From contig JAMCPM010000012.1 in NCBI GenBank assembly GCA_023382335.1, positions 1-64,000 of the forward strand: 64,000 nt of DNA. Direction: 5' to 3'. Below the pieces are notes generated by a model. That model was not told the origin of the DNA. It did not search any database and saw nothing but the letters and a program-made list of their open reading frames with translations. This document shows positions 41,225-50,789 of the stretch, piece after piece. Made by a program: the position numbers and the translations under genes. This DNA comes from Actinomycetota bacterium. GTDB taxonomy: Bacteria > Actinomycetota > Thermoleophilia > BMS3ABIN01. Each line of letters starts with the position of its first letter. Position 1 is the first letter of the stretch.

Positions 41225-42772
41225 ATGAACACGAGCGATAGCATTACCGCAAAAAGCCAGTTAAACAATTTGTTTCGGGGTGTCACCGAGGCACTGGACA
41301 TTCCAGAAAGTCGCTACAAACAAGCTGAGGAGCGTTATCAGGCCATTGGTAAGTGGTTGGGAAGAAACGAATCATCCGTTGCCGCTCTCGCGCCGGAAAT
41401 ATACCCCCAAGGTTCATTTCGCCTAGGCACGGTTATTAAGCCTATTTCTGATGCGGAGGAGTACGACATCGATCTCGTGTGCAAGCTCGATCTCTCAAAA
41501 GAAAAGATCAGCCAGAAACAATTAAAGGAACTTGTCGGGGCTGAAATCAAGAGCTATGCCAGTGCCAACTCCATGGGCTCTGATCCCGAAGAGGGCCATC
41601 GCTGCTGGACATTAAATTATAGTGAGGATGCCCAGTTCCACATGGATGTTTTGCCAGCAATTCCTGATGTTGAAAGTTGGGAAGTTATCCAGCACGGTGT
41701 CTCGGCTTTGCAGGCAGAGAAAAGCATCGCGATCACTGATAACACCCTTTCAAATTATCATCTGCTCAATGACGAATGGCCGCGCAGTAATCCTTCCGGT
41801 TATGCAGACTGGTTTAAGGAACAAATGATGTCTGTGTACGATGAGCGGCGAGTCAAATTCGCTGAATCGACACATGCAAATATTGAGGATGTACCGGATT
41901 ACAAGATCAAAACGCCACTGCAGCAGGCGGTCCAGATTCTAAAGCGACACCGAGACATTATGTTCGCGGATGAGCCGGATAATAAACCGATCTCAATCAT
42001 CATCACAACTCTCGCGGCCCACGCTTACAATAATGAAAGGGATCTCGTTGAGGCTTTGATAAATATTGTCAATGGTATGTCTGCCTTCATTCAGGAGAAA
42101 GACGGCATTTCATGGATACCTAATCCCGTAAACCCGCATGAAAACTTTGCTGACAAATGGAGGACCCACCAAGAGCGTGAATTGAAATTTCGCCGATGGT
42201 TGCTTCAGGTTCGTGCGGATATAAAGAGCGCACTTGGCGCTGGAGACATCCGCGTTATGAGCGAGTCTCTTAAACCACATCTGGGCGAAGGAATAATCAG
42301 TGAGGCTGTCCGCCTTCTTCCAGATACAAGTTCCGGCCGGGTCCCAGCCATTGTACCCAGAGTAACTCGTGTGCCCGATCGATTTAACGTGTCACATCGG
42401 CAAGCCCCAATTTGGCCAATTCGTAATAAATATTCTGTGACCATTTCGGGACGCTATAAATACAACAGCGAGTGGCGCAACTTTCGCCATGACTGCAATC
42501 CTTTGCCAAAGCATTGTGACTTACTTTTTTCGGCACGGACGGATACGCCAGGACCGTTTGAAGTCTATTGGCAAGTGGTTAACACGGGTTTCGAAGCCAG
42601 TACTGCTAGCCAATTACGCGGTGATATTTTCCACTCTAAGACTGCAGGAATGGGTGGATTAACTCAAGCCGAAGGTACCCTATATACCGGAATTCACTGG
42701 GTTGAATGTTTCATTGTCAAAAATGGAGACTGCGTCGCCCGAAGCGGCGAATTTGTAGTGAACATTGAGTAG
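41225..42772 (+). CDS. CD-NTase (cGAS/DncV-like) with C-terminal sensor-like domain
   Basis: 515 residues. The nucleotidyltransferase (SMODS) domain has G63-S64 in PQGSFRLGT, D81 and D83 in EEYDIDLVCKL, and D141 in QFHMDVLPA, so the catalytic set is intact. A helical region follows to about 360. The last ~125 residues (from WPIRNKYSVTISGRYKY; CDLLFSARTDTPGPFEVYWQVVN; GIHWVECFIVKNGD) resemble the AGS-C domain, predicted to sense a ligand and fused to SMODS enzymes. The product should be a cyclic di- or oligonucleotide that activates the patatin. GGGGGAG lies before the ATG. No Cap2/Cap3 ubiquitin-like or HORMA/TRIP13 genes are seen, so this looks like a two-gene CBASS. Confidence 0.92.
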   Translation: MNTSDSITAKSQLNNLFRGVTEALDIPESRYKQAEERYQAIGKWLGRNESSVAALAPEIYPQGSFRLGTVIKPISDAEEYDIDLVCKLDLSKEKISQKQLKELVGAEIKSYASANSMGSDPEEGHRCWTLNYSEDAQFHMDVLPAIPDVESWEVIQHGVSALQAEKSIAITDNTLSNYHLLNDEWPRSNPSGYADWFKEQMMSVYDERRVKFAESTHANIEDVPDYKIKTPLQQAVQILKRHRDIMFADEPDNKPISIIITTLAAHAYNNERDLVEALINIVNGMSAFIQEKDGISWIPNPVNPHENFADKWRTHQERELKFRRWLLQVRADIKSALGAGDIRVMSESLKPHLGEGIISEAVRLLPDTSSGRVPAIVPRVTRVPDRFNVSHRQAPIWPIRNKYSVTISGRYKYNSEWRNFRHDCNPLPKHCDLLFSARTDTPGPFEVYWQVVNTGFEASTASQLRGDIFHSKTAGMGGLTQAEGTLYTGIHWVECFIVKNGDCVARSGEFVVNIE

Positions 42773-42778
42773 GTGAAA

Positions 42779-44083
42779 ATGAGCAGACGAAATGCAAATA
42801 GACCCGGACATAAGAAGACTAAGGTGGGCTGGATCCCAGATGATTGGGAATGCGTTCAACTAAGAACCGTTAGCGATGTCAAAACGGGGCCATTCGGCGC
42901 TCAATTGCACGAGAGAGATTATGTCGAAGATGGAACGCCTATTGTTACTGTTGAGCACTTGGGCGAACAGGGTCTAGTCTATCAAAATCTTCCAAGGGTT
43001 TCTGAAATCGATAAAAAAAGATTGGCGCCATATGTATTGCAGCAGGGGGACATAGTCTTCAGTCGCGTTGGCTCAGTTGACAGAAATTCGTTGATTAGAA
43101 AGAGTGAGGAGGGTTGGTTATTTTCAGGCCGTTTGTTGCGAATCCGACCGCAGGGCGTGAAGCTCGATTCCGCATTTTTAAGCGCATTCTTTCATTTGTC
43201 ATCCTTTAAACATTATGTTCGTAGCATTGCCGTGGGTGGAACCATGCGATGTTTGAACACGTCGCTTCTTTCACAAATTAGTGTTCCATTACCCAATAAA
43301 GCAGAGCAGAAGAAAATCGCGGAAATCCTTTCTACTTGGGACAGGGCGATCGAGCAGACGCGCGAGCTTATTGATGCGAAGAAGTTGCTGAAGAAGGGCC
43401 TGATGCAGCAGCTGCTCACCGGGCGCATGCGGTTTCCCGAATTTGGTGAGCCGGTTCTTGAAATACTTGAGCTGTCGGCTGGGTGGCTAGACGCGAAATT
43501 GGGAGATTGCCTTTTAAGAATCGTTGGCGGGGGGACGCCTGCAAGAGACAAGGGCGCTTTTTGGGGCGGATCCATCCCTTGGGCAACTGTAAAAGATATA
43601 AGCGCCGGCAATGTAGAAAAAACTCAAGAGTGCATCTCACAACTGGGCTTGCAGTCATCTTCGGCAAATCTAATACCACCAAATATCAATATTATTGCAA
43701 CAAGGATGGCGGTTGGTTCCAGTATCCGTTTTACACGTGACGTTGCAATAAACCAAGATTTAAAAGCGCTCTTTCCAAAAAAGGAAATGCTTAGTGGTGA
43801 CTATTTAAAATGGTTATTACTTTATAAAGAGGCGCATTTATCGAGGCTTGGTGGAGGTAGCACAGTCAATGGCATACGTCTTGTGGAACTTAAAGGATTA
43901 AAAATAAAGTTGCCCGAAATTTCCGAGCAGCGCCGCATCTCCGGTGTTCTATTTGAATGTGACAAGGAAATCGAACTTCTCACTACCGAAGTTTCGTTTC
44001 TGTCAGACCAGAAAAAAGGCCTCATGCAAAAACTCCTCACCGGTGAAGTGCGTGTCAAGTTACCCGCGAAGGCTGCTTCGTGA
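42779..44083 (+). CDS. hsdS: Type I restriction specificity subunit, full length (island B)
   Basis: About 434 residues with two target-recognition domains. The first starts WIPDDWECVQLRTVSDVKTGPFG and ends VPLPNKAEQKKIAEILSTWDRAIEQTRELIDAKKLLKKGLMQQLLTG. The second starts GWLDAKLGDCLLRIVGGGTP and ends LPEISEQRRISGVLFECDKEIELL..LMQKLLTGEVRV. The repeated LMQ(K/Q)LLTG helix ends mark the two halves. It follows the CD-NTase by a few bases and overlaps hsdR by 4 bp. Together with the half-size hsdS at 36854 the island has two different specificity genes. Confidence 0.93.
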   Translation: MSRRNANRPGHKKTKVGWIPDDWECVQLRTVSDVKTGPFGAQLHERDYVEDGTPIVTVEHLGEQGLVYQNLPRVSEIDKKRLAPYVLQQGDIVFSRVGSVDRNSLIRKSEEGWLFSGRLLRIRPQGVKLDSAFLSAFFHLSSFKHYVRSIAVGGTMRCLNTSLLSQISVPLPNKAEQKKIAEILSTWDRAIEQTRELIDAKKLLKKGLMQQLLTGRMRFPEFGEPVLEILELSAGWLDAKLGDCLLRIVGGGTPARDKGAFWGGSIPWATVKDISAGNVEKTQECISQLGLQSSSANLIPPNINIIATRMAVGSSIRFTRDVAINQDLKALFPKKEMLSGDYLKWLLLYKEAHLSRLGGGSTVNGIRLVELKGLKIKLPEISEQRRISGVLFECDKEIELLTTEVSFLSDQKKGLMQKLLTGEVRVKLPAKAAS

Positions 44084-47000
44084 ACATCGACCCACCAGAT
44101 CTAAACGAAGACGCCATCTCCAAGCTGCCGGGGCTGCACCTGCTGCAAAACCTGGGGTGGCAGTATTTAACGCCGGCGGAAGCTCTGAGGTTGCGCGGCG
44201 GCAGGCTTGGCAATGTCCTTCTCGAGGATGTGCTGGCTTCCTGGCTCAGGGAGCACAACCGGATCCACTTCAAGGGCAGGGAGCTGCCGTTTACCGAAGG
44301 CAATATCCTCAGTGCCGTTCAGGCGCTTAAGGAAATCCCGCTTGACGGGCTGGTCCGCACCAATGAAAAAATCTACGACCTGCTTTGCCTGGGCAAGAGC
44401 CTGCAGCAGTCGGTGGACGGCGACATCAAGAGCTTTACGCTGGGCTACGTCGATTGGGAGCATCCGGAAAATAATGTTTATCATGTCACCGAGGAGTTCC
44501 CCGTTGAATGCGCGGGTACGCATGAGACCCTGCGGCCCGATATCGTCCTGTTTGTCAACGGCATCCCCCTGGGCGTTATCGAATGCAAGACGCCGCACGC
44601 GAAAAACCCCATCGAGCAGGCCATATCCCAGCATATCCGCAACCAGAAAGACGACGGCATTCCCGGGCTCTTCCTCTATTCGCAGCTGCTGATGGGCGTT
44701 TCCAAGAATGAGGCGAAATATGCCACCACGGGCACGCCGGCTGAATTCTGGTCAGGCTGGCGGGAAGAAACGAAGGGGTTTGATGAAGAGGTGCAACGGC
44801 TTGTCAACATCCCGCTCACCGAGGAGCAGATAGACAGGCTGTTTATCGCCAATGAATGGCTGGCCAGGGAAAAATCCCCGGCAGGGTATGGCAATCTTTC
44901 CCGCCGCGTCACTGAGCAGGACCGGGCCATCTACGCGCTTTGCCGGCCCGAACGGCTGCTGGAGCTGACCTACCGTTTCATCCTGTTCGATGCCGGTGAA
45001 AAAAAGATCGCCCGCTACCAGCAGTACTTCTGCGTCCGCAAGATCATGGACCGCATCCGCGCCCGCGACCACGATGGGCGGCGCCGCGGCGGCGTTGTCT
45101 GGCATACCCAGGGAAGCGGGAAATCCCTGACTATGGTCATGCTGGCCAAGGCGATCGCCCTCGACCCGGACATCACTGACTATAAAATCGTGCTGGTCAC
45201 CGACCGCGTCGACCTCGACGACCAGATCTACAAGACCTTCCATCATTGCGGCAAAGAAGTTGAGAAGGCCAGAACGGGCAAACACCTTTCCGAGATGCTC
45301 ACCGGCAGGAAGCAGCGCATCATCACCACCATCATCGACAAGTTCGATGCCGCCGTGGGCCGCCACGCCGCCTGCAATGATGATCCTGATATCTTTGTGC
45401 TGGTGGATGAGGGGCACCGCGGGCAATACGGCCCGCGCCACGCCAAGATGCGCCGGGTTCTGCCCAACGCCTGTTACATCGGCTTCACCGGTACGCCGGT
45501 GATGAAGAAAGACAGAAACACTGTCGAGAGGTTCGGCGGCCTGATCGACACTTACACCATCGACCGGGCGGTTGAAGACAAGGCCGTGGTGCCACTCCTG
45601 TACGAGGGAAGGCACGTCGAACAGTTCGTGGACGAGCAGGGCATCGACGCCTGGTTCGAGCGGATCACCGCCGGGCTGAGTAAGGAACAGTCCGCTGACC
45701 TGAAAAAGAAATTCTCCACCACCGATCAGCTCAACAAGGCCGAGCAGAAGGTCAAAGCTATCGCCTGGGATATCAGTGAGCACTTCCGCGATAACTGGCA
45801 GGGCACCGGCTTCAAGGGCCAGCTGGTGGCCCAGGACAAAGCCACGGCGCTGCTGTACAAGCAGTATCTGGATGAGTTCGGCATGGTTTCCTCCGAGGTG
45901 CTGATCTCAGGCCCGGACGAGCGCGAAGGCGAGGAGGACCTGTACCGGGAGAACAAAGAGGCGGTGCAACGCTTCTGGAAGGCCGCCATGCAGAGGTACG
46001 GCAGCGAACAGCAGTACAACAAGCAGGTGATCAACGCATTCAAACACGGGGAAGACCCCGAGATCATCATCGTGGTGGATAAACTGCTGACCGGGTTCGA
46101 CGCCCCGCGCGACACCATCCTTTATCTGACCAGGAAGCTCCGGGACCACACCCTGTTACAGGCCATCGCCCGGGTCAACCGCCTGCATGAAGGCAAGCAG
46201 TTCGGCTATATCCTCGACTACCGTGGCGTGCTGGAGAATCTCGACCAGGCGCTGGATCTTTACAGCAGCCTGCCTGAATTCGATGCGTCCGATCTGGCGA
46301 ATATACTCACTGACATCAGCGTGGAAACGGCGACGCTGCCGCAGAAACATTCGCTGCTGTGGGACACGTTCAAGGAAATAAAGAACCGTGGTGACGAAGA
46401 AGAATACGAACTGCTATTGGCGGACGAGGAACTGCGCGGCAAGTTCTACGAGCGGCTGTCGGCTTTTTCCCGCACGCTGGCGGTCGCGCTCTCGAGTGTT
46501 GATTTCCTTGAAGAAACCGCGCCCGAGAAGGTCGAGCGTTACCGGGCGGACCTTAAATTTTTCGCCAAACTGCGGGCCTCTGTCAGGCGGCGCTATGCTG
46601 AAACGGTGGAATTCGCCGAGTACGAGCCAAAGATCCAGAAGCTGCTAGACACGCACGTAGGCACCGGCGAAATTGAGAAGATCACGCCGCTGGTCAGCAT
46701 CTTCGACAAGGACGCCTTCAACGAGGAAGTGGCAAAGCTCCCCGGGGCGGCAGCCAAGGCCGACACCATCGCACATAGGACCGCCCGCACCATTCACGAA
46801 AGAATGCAGGAGGACCCTGCCTTCTACAAACGCTTTTCCCAGCTGCTGAAAGAAACGATCGAGGCATTTCATGAGGAGCGGCTCAAGGCCAACGAGTATC
46901 TGAAGCAGGTCACCGAAATTATGAACGCGGTTGTCAACCGGACGGGTGATGAAATTCCGGTCAGGTTGCGGGAGCACGACGTGGCCAAAGCCTACTTTGG

Positions 47001-47271
47001 CACGCTAAAGGAAATCCTGGGTCAGGCTGCTGATGGCGACCGTGGTACGGATAATGCCCTGGCCGGCGCCGCGCTGGATATTGAGGCTATCATTGAGCGC
47101 AACCGCATTGTTAACTGGACAAACGACCCGGACACTCAAAACCATATGAAGAACGAAATCGAAGACAGCCTGTTTGATTTCAAGGAACAGGCTGGTATTC
47201 AGATTACACTTGATGAAATGGACGTCATCATGGCGCAATGCCTGGATATTGCAAAGGTCAGGCGGCCATGA
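44080..47271 (+). CDS. hsdR: Type I restriction endonuclease subunit R (island B)
   Basis: 1063 residues. The nuclease core is PDIVLFVNGIPLGVIECKTP; the translocase has Walker A TQGSGKSLTM, VLVTDRVDLDDQI, a DEGH box LVDEGHRGQYG, GFTGTPV, and IVVDKLLTGFDAPRD with QAIARVNRLH. All catalytic motifs are present. It differs strongly from the island A HsdR, belonging to another type I subfamily. GTG start within the hsdS stop (GTGA), and its own stop overlaps the next ATG, so hsdS-hsdR-ygjP are translated as one unit. Confidence 0.94.
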   Translation: MNIDPPDLNEDAISKLPGLHLLQNLGWQYLTPAEALRLRGGRLGNVLLEDVLASWLREHNRIHFKGRELPFTEGNILSAVQALKEIPLDGLVRTNEKIYDLLCLGKSLQQSVDGDIKSFTLGYVDWEHPENNVYHVTEEFPVECAGTHETLRPDIVLFVNGIPLGVIECKTPHAKNPIEQAISQHIRNQKDDGIPGLFLYSQLLMGVSKNEAKYATTGTPAEFWSGWREETKGFDEEVQRLVNIPLTEEQIDRLFIANEWLAREKSPAGYGNLSRRVTEQDRAIYALCRPERLLELTYRFILFDAGEKKIARYQQYFCVRKIMDRIRARDHDGRRRGGVVWHTQGSGKSLTMVMLAKAIALDPDITDYKIVLVTDRVDLDDQIYKTFHHCGKEVEKARTGKHLSEMLTGRKQRIITTIIDKFDAAVGRHAACNDDPDIFVLVDEGHRGQYGPRHAKMRRVLPNACYIGFTGTPVMKKDRNTVERFGGLIDTYTIDRAVEDKAVVPLLYEGRHVEQFVDEQGIDAWFERITAGLSKEQSADLKKKFSTTDQLNKAEQKVKAIAWDISEHFRDNWQGTGFKGQLVAQDKATALLYKQYLDEFGMVSSEVLISGPDEREGEEDLYRENKEAVQRFWKAAMQRYGSEQQYNKQVINAFKHGEDPEIIIVVDKLLTGFDAPRDTILYLTRKLRDHTLLQAIARVNRLHEGKQFGYILDYRGVLENLDQALDLYSSLPEFDASDLANILTDISVETATLPQKHSLLWDTFKEIKNRGDEEEYELLLADEELRGKFYERLSAFSRTLAVALSSVDFLEETAPEKVERYRADLKFFAKLRASVRRRYAETVEFAEYEPKIQKLLDTHVGTGEIEKITPLVSIFDKDAFNEEVAKLPGAAAKADTIAHRTARTIHERMQEDPAFYKRFSQLLKETIEAFHEERLKANEYLKQVTEIMNAVVNRTGDEIPVRLREHDVAKAYFGTLKEILGQAADGDRGTDNALAGAALDIEAIIERNRIVNWTNDPDTQNHMKNEIEDSLFDFKEQAGIQITLDEMDVIMAQCLDIAKVRRP

Positions 47272-47996
47272 CCGAGCAGCTGGAACTAATCTATGGCAAG
47301 CGACAGTTCACGGTTAGTGTTGATTTCAACTGTCGCAAGCAATTGACAATCACGGTTCATCCGGATTGCAGTATTTCAGCTATAGCGCCGCAAGGATACG
47401 AGCTGGCTGCCATCAGACAGCGTCTGGAGAGGCGCAGAAGCTGGATTGCCAGACAGATTTCTTTTTTTGAGCAGTTCCAGCCTGCCGCCACTGAGCGAAA
47501 ATATGTCAGCGGTGAGACTCATCACTATCTGGGAAGACAGTACCGGCTGAAGATAAGCAAAGGACAAACCCCGAAGGTGCGACTGGTGGGGCGATTCTTT
47601 AAAGTGGAGTTGCCTGTGACAGACGACAGGGGCAAAGCGCGGGAAGTGATGCAGCAATGGTACACGGAACATGCAAAGATCTATTTAACCCGGCAGATTG
47701 AAAACCGTTGGCCTCTTATTTCAGATCAGGGAGCACAAAAGCCAGCGGTACAATTTCGCCGAATGAAGAAAAGATGGGGATCTTGTTCTAACAAAGGGAC
47801 GATTACGCTAAACACGGAACTTATAAAACTGCCAACTTATTGCATTGATTACGTGATTGTTCATGAACTCTGTCACATGGCACGGGCAGACCATGACAAC
47901 ATTTTCTATCGCAACCTGGGTCGGATCTTGCCAGATTGGGAAATGCGCAAAGATCGTTTGGAAAAGGCTGCTAGCGCAATCACCGTAACTAACTAG
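47268..47996 (+). CDS. YgjP/DUF45-family metallopeptidase
   Basis: 242 residues. The zinc site is HELCHMARADHDNIFYRNL (HExxH plus a downstream His), preceded by RMKKRWGSCSNKGTITLN, both diagnostic of the YgjP-like (DUF45) family. Members of this family are very often the last gene of type I restriction operons, where their role is unknown; regulated breakdown of HsdR is one idea. ATG 47268 overlaps the hsdR stop (ATGA). Confidence 0.9.
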   Translation: MTEQLELIYGKRQFTVSVDFNCRKQLTITVHPDCSISAIAPQGYELAAIRQRLERRRSWIARQISFFEQFQPAATERKYVSGETHHYLGRQYRLKISKGQTPKVRLVGRFFKVELPVTDDRGKAREVMQQWYTEHAKIYLTRQIENRWPLISDQGAQKPAVQFRRMKKRWGSCSNKGTITLNTELIKLPTYCIDYVIVHELCHMARADHDNIFYRNLGRILPDWEMRKDRLEKAASAITVTN

Positions 47997-48007
47997 CAGC
48001 TGCTTAT

Positions 48008-48028
48008 GGTCCGCCACTATCGCGGACC
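48008..48028. terminator. Hairpin between convergent genes
   Basis: ggtccgc (48008-48014) pairs with gcggacc (48022-48028) around a 7-nt loop. It sits between the stops of the metallopeptidase and gmd genes. There is no clear T-run on either side, so termination activity is uncertain. Confidence 0.45.
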
Positions 48029-48033
48029 TCAAG

Positions 48034-49026
48034 CTACCCGCCGGCCCTGATCCCCGCGTCGATCTCTTCCTGGACTATCTTCAGATCGTTGTCGATCATC
48101 ATCTCGATCATCTGCTTGAAAGAGACCTGAGGCACCCAGCCAAGCTTCTCTTTTGCCTTGGCGGCGTCGCCGATCAGCAGGTCGACCTCTGCCGGCCGTA
48201 CGAAGCGCTGATCGATCTTGACGTAGTCTTTCCAGTTGAGGCCGACATGGTCGAAGGCGATCTGCACCAACTCCTCGACCGAGTGCGTCTCTCCGGAACA
48301 GATGACATAGTCATCCGGCTCGTCCTGCTGCAGCATCATCCACATCATGCGCACGTAATCCTCGGCGTAACCCCAGTCCCTCTTGGCGTCCAGGTTGCCC
48401 AGGCGGATCTCGCCGGCCAGCCCCAGCTTGATGCGCGCCACGCCGTCGGTCACCTTGCGGGTGACGAACTCGCGGCCGCGCCGCGGCGATTCGTGGTTGA
48501 AGAGAATGCCCGAACAGGCGTAGAGGTCATAGCTCTCACGGTAATTGACCGTGATGAAATGCCCGTAGACCTTGGCTACCCCATAGGGACTGCGGGGATG
48601 GAAAGGCGTATTCTCCGTCTGCGGCGACTCGGCCACCTTGCCGAACATCTCCGAGGAAGAAGCCTGGTAGAAGCGGGCGTCGGGCTTGGTCAGGCGCATG
48701 GCCTCGAGCATCCGGGTGACTCCCAGGGCTGTGAACTGTGCGGTCAGCACCGGCTTGGTCCATGAGGTGGGAACAAAACTTTGTGCGGCCAGGTTATAGA
48801 TCTCGTCCGGCTGCGACTCGCCGATGATGCTGATCAGCGACATCTGGTCAAGCAGGTCCGCCTGGATCAGCGTCACCCGGTCGCGGATCAGCGCGATCCG
48901 CTCGAAGTTCTCGGTGCTCGAGCGGCGCACCATGCCGAATACCTTGTAGCCTTTTTCGAGCAGGAACTCGGCCAGATAAGAGCCGTCCTGCCCGGTGATT
49001 CCCGTTATCAGGGCTGCCTTTTGCAT
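48034..49026 (-). CDS. gmd: GDP-mannose 4,6-dehydratase
   Basis: 330 residues of the extended SDR family. [15 protein letters not shown] is the NADP-binding motif in the Gmd-specific form; [16 protein letters not shown] and [12 protein letters not shown] hold the catalytic Ser/Thr, Glu and Yxxx[21 protein letters not shown] is characteristic of Gmd. It converts GDP-mannose to GDP-4-keto-6-deoxymannose. AGGAAGGG precedes the ATG. The upstream gene (rmd) ends four bases before, so the two form an operon making a deoxysugar for surface glycans. Confidence 0.95.
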   Translation of the reverse strand: MQKAALITGITGQDGSYLAEFLLEKGYKVFGMVRRSSTENFERIALIRDRVTLIQADLLDQMSLISIIGESQPDEIYNLAAQSFVPTSWTKPVLTAQFTALGVTRMLEAMRLTKPDARFYQASSSEMFGKVAESPQTENTPFHPRSPYGVAKVYGHFITVNYRESYDLYACSGILFNHESPRRGREFVTRKVTDGVARIKLGLAGEIRLGNLDAKRDWGYAEDYVRMMWMMLQQDEPDDYVICSGETHSVEELVQIAFDHVGLNWKDYVKIDQRFVRPAEVDLLIGDAAKAKEKLGWVPQVSFKQMIEMMIDNDLKIVQEEIDAGIRAGG

Positions 49027-49029
49027 ATC

Positions 49030-50004
49030 TTACCCTTCCTGTTGAGTTCTTACCTGTTCCCGCCAATAATTCAGAGTATCTTCCAGACTCTGTTCTAGTG
49101 GAATCTCCGGCTTCCAGTCGCCCAGCGCCCTCAGCTTGCTGGTGTCGCCTTCAACCACCGGCGTATCGGATGGCCGCATCAGCTCGGGGATGTTTTCCAC
49201 CCGGGGCTTCACCGTCGAGAGCTGCAGCAGCTTCTTCAGGATCTCGCTGATCGGGCGCGAAACCCCCGATGCGACATTATACGCCTCTCCCGGCTTGCCG
49301 CTGGTCAGCAGAAGCCAGTAGCCGCGGACAATATCCCGCACATCGGTAAAATCACGCCGGGACTCAAGGTTTCCCACCCGTAGCACCGGATCCCTCAGCC
49401 CGGCCTCCATCCTAGCGATCTGGCGGGCGAAGGCCGGCACGACGAAATTGCCTACCTGCCGCGGGCCGATATGGTTGAAGGGCCGCGCGATCACGGCCTC
49501 GGCGCCGAAGGCCTCGTGATACTGGATGCCGACGAACTCCTGCCCGACCTTGCTGACCGAGTAGGGATTGTTGGGCTTCAAAGGGCTGTCCTCGCCGGTC
49601 GGCAGCCGGTCCTGATCGACCTTGCCATAGACCTCGCTGGAGCTGACGATCAGAACCCTGGCCTGCGGGGCCTTTTCATGCAGGGTCTGCATCAGCGCCT
49701 GCGTGCAGAGGATGTTGGTCTCGAGGATCGCCGGGGCCGATTCCCAGGCCCCGGCCACCTGGGCCCGGGCCGCCAGATGTACTACAGCGTCCGGCTGCTC
49801 GGCCTCGATGGCTCTCGCCAGCGGCCGGGCTTCGGCCAGGTCGCAACAGTAGACGGTGGGGGGTCCTTCGGGAAACAGCTCCAAAAACTGCTCGCCCGGC
49901 GGCATCAGGTCCAGGCCCGCGACCTCGACGCCTTCGAGAGAGCGCAGGTAGCTGGTAAGATGGCTACCCGCAAACCCGGATATTCCCGTGACCAGGACCT
50001 TCAT
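49030..50004 (-). CDS. rmd: GDP-4-keto-6-deoxymannose reductase-type SDR
   Basis: 324 residues. NAD(P) motif TGISGFAGSHL, active-site SSSEVYG and NPYSVSKVGQEF (YxxxK), and ARPFNHIGPRQ as in RMD and related epimerases. With Gmd downstream the likely reaction is reduction to GDP-D-rhamnose. It could also be a GDP-fucose-type reductase/epimerase, but it lacks the longer GER features. The ATG at 50004 lacks a strong Shine-Dalgarno. Confidence 0.87.
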   Translation of the reverse strand: MKVLVTGISGFAGSHLTSYLRSLEGVEVAGLDLMPPGEQFLELFPEGPPTVYCCDLAEARPLARAIEAEQPDAVVHLAARAQVAGAWESAPAILETNILCTQALMQTLHEKAPQARVLIVSSSEVYGKVDQDRLPTGEDSPLKPNNPYSVSKVGQEFVGIQYHEAFGAEAVIARPFNHIGPRQVGNFVVPAFARQIARMEAGLRDPVLRVGNLESRRDFTDVRDIVRGYWLLLTSGKPGEAYNVASGVSRPISEILKKLLQLSTVKPRVENIPELMRPSDTPVVEGDTSKLRALGDWKPEIPLEQSLEDTLNYWREQVRTQQEG

Positions 50005-50024
50005 TCAGTGAAGGCGGACACGGG

Positions 50025-50720
50025 TCAGTTGTTCCGGCTGATGATGACCATGCGCAGGAGCGACAGGATCGCCATCAGCGTAGCGGCCACATAGGTCAGC
50101 GCCGCGGCGGTGAGCACCTTGCGCGCACCCTTGGCTTCGCTGGAAACGACGAGCCCGTTGCTCTGCAGCAGCGTCATGGCGCGGGAAGAGGCATCGAACT
50201 CCACCGGCAGCGTCACGATCTGGAAGATCACAGCCGCGGTGAAGAGGATGATGCCGATCGTCATCAGCGGCCTGGCCGCCGAGAAGAAGAGGCCCATCAG
50301 GAAGATCATGGGGCCGAGGCTCGAGCCGAACGATGCCGCCGGCACCACGGCCGCGCGGATCTTCATGGGAACATATCCCCTGGCGTCCTGGATGGCGTGG
50401 CCGGTCTCATGGGCGGCAACGCCTAGCGCTGCCAGCGAGGTGCCGCGGGCGACGCCCTGGCTGAGGCGCATGACCCGCTCACGCGGATCGTAATGGTCGG
50501 TGAGGTTGCCGGCTATCTCTTCGATGCCGACATCGGTGAGCCCCTCCTGGTCGAGCAGCCGCCGGCTGGCCTGGGCGCCGGTGACGCCGCTTGACGCCTG
50601 CTTCTGTGAATATTCCTTGTAAGTGCTCTTCACTTTCAGCTGCGCGTATAACGAGAGCAATACTCCCGGGATCAGCAGCAGCATGCTGGTGAAGAAGATC
50701 GGGTTTCCTCCGTAAAACAT
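50025..50720 (-). CDS. Zinc-dependent membrane protease (YugP family)
   Basis: 231 residues. AAHETGHAIQD contains HExxH; an N-terminal membrane helix and two or three C-terminal helices flank it, the layout of YugP (Zn_peptidase_2). VTGAQASRRLLDQEGL, NLTDHYDPRERVMRLSQGV and LPVEFDASSRAMTLL are family blocks, the last with the third zinc ligand Glu. ATG 50720 is chosen because AGGAGGT lies just upstream. Substrates are unknown. Confidence 0.9.
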   Translation of the reverse strand: MFYGGNPIFFTSMLLLIPGVLLSLYAQLKVKSTYKEYSQKQASSGVTGAQASRRLLDQEGLTDVGIEEIAGNLTDHYDPRERVMRLSQGVARGTSLAALGVAAHETGHAIQDARGYVPMKIRAAVVPAASFGSSLGPMIFLMGLFFSAARPLMTIGIILFTAAVIFQIVTLPVEFDASSRAMTLLQSNGLVVSSEAKGARKVLTAAALTYVAATLMAILSLLRMVIISRNN

Positions 50721-50789
50721 ACTCTTGTTACCTCCTGATTTTACGGCTCTCACAGCCGGGTTCTACTGTAAAAATTATAGCATAGCCGC

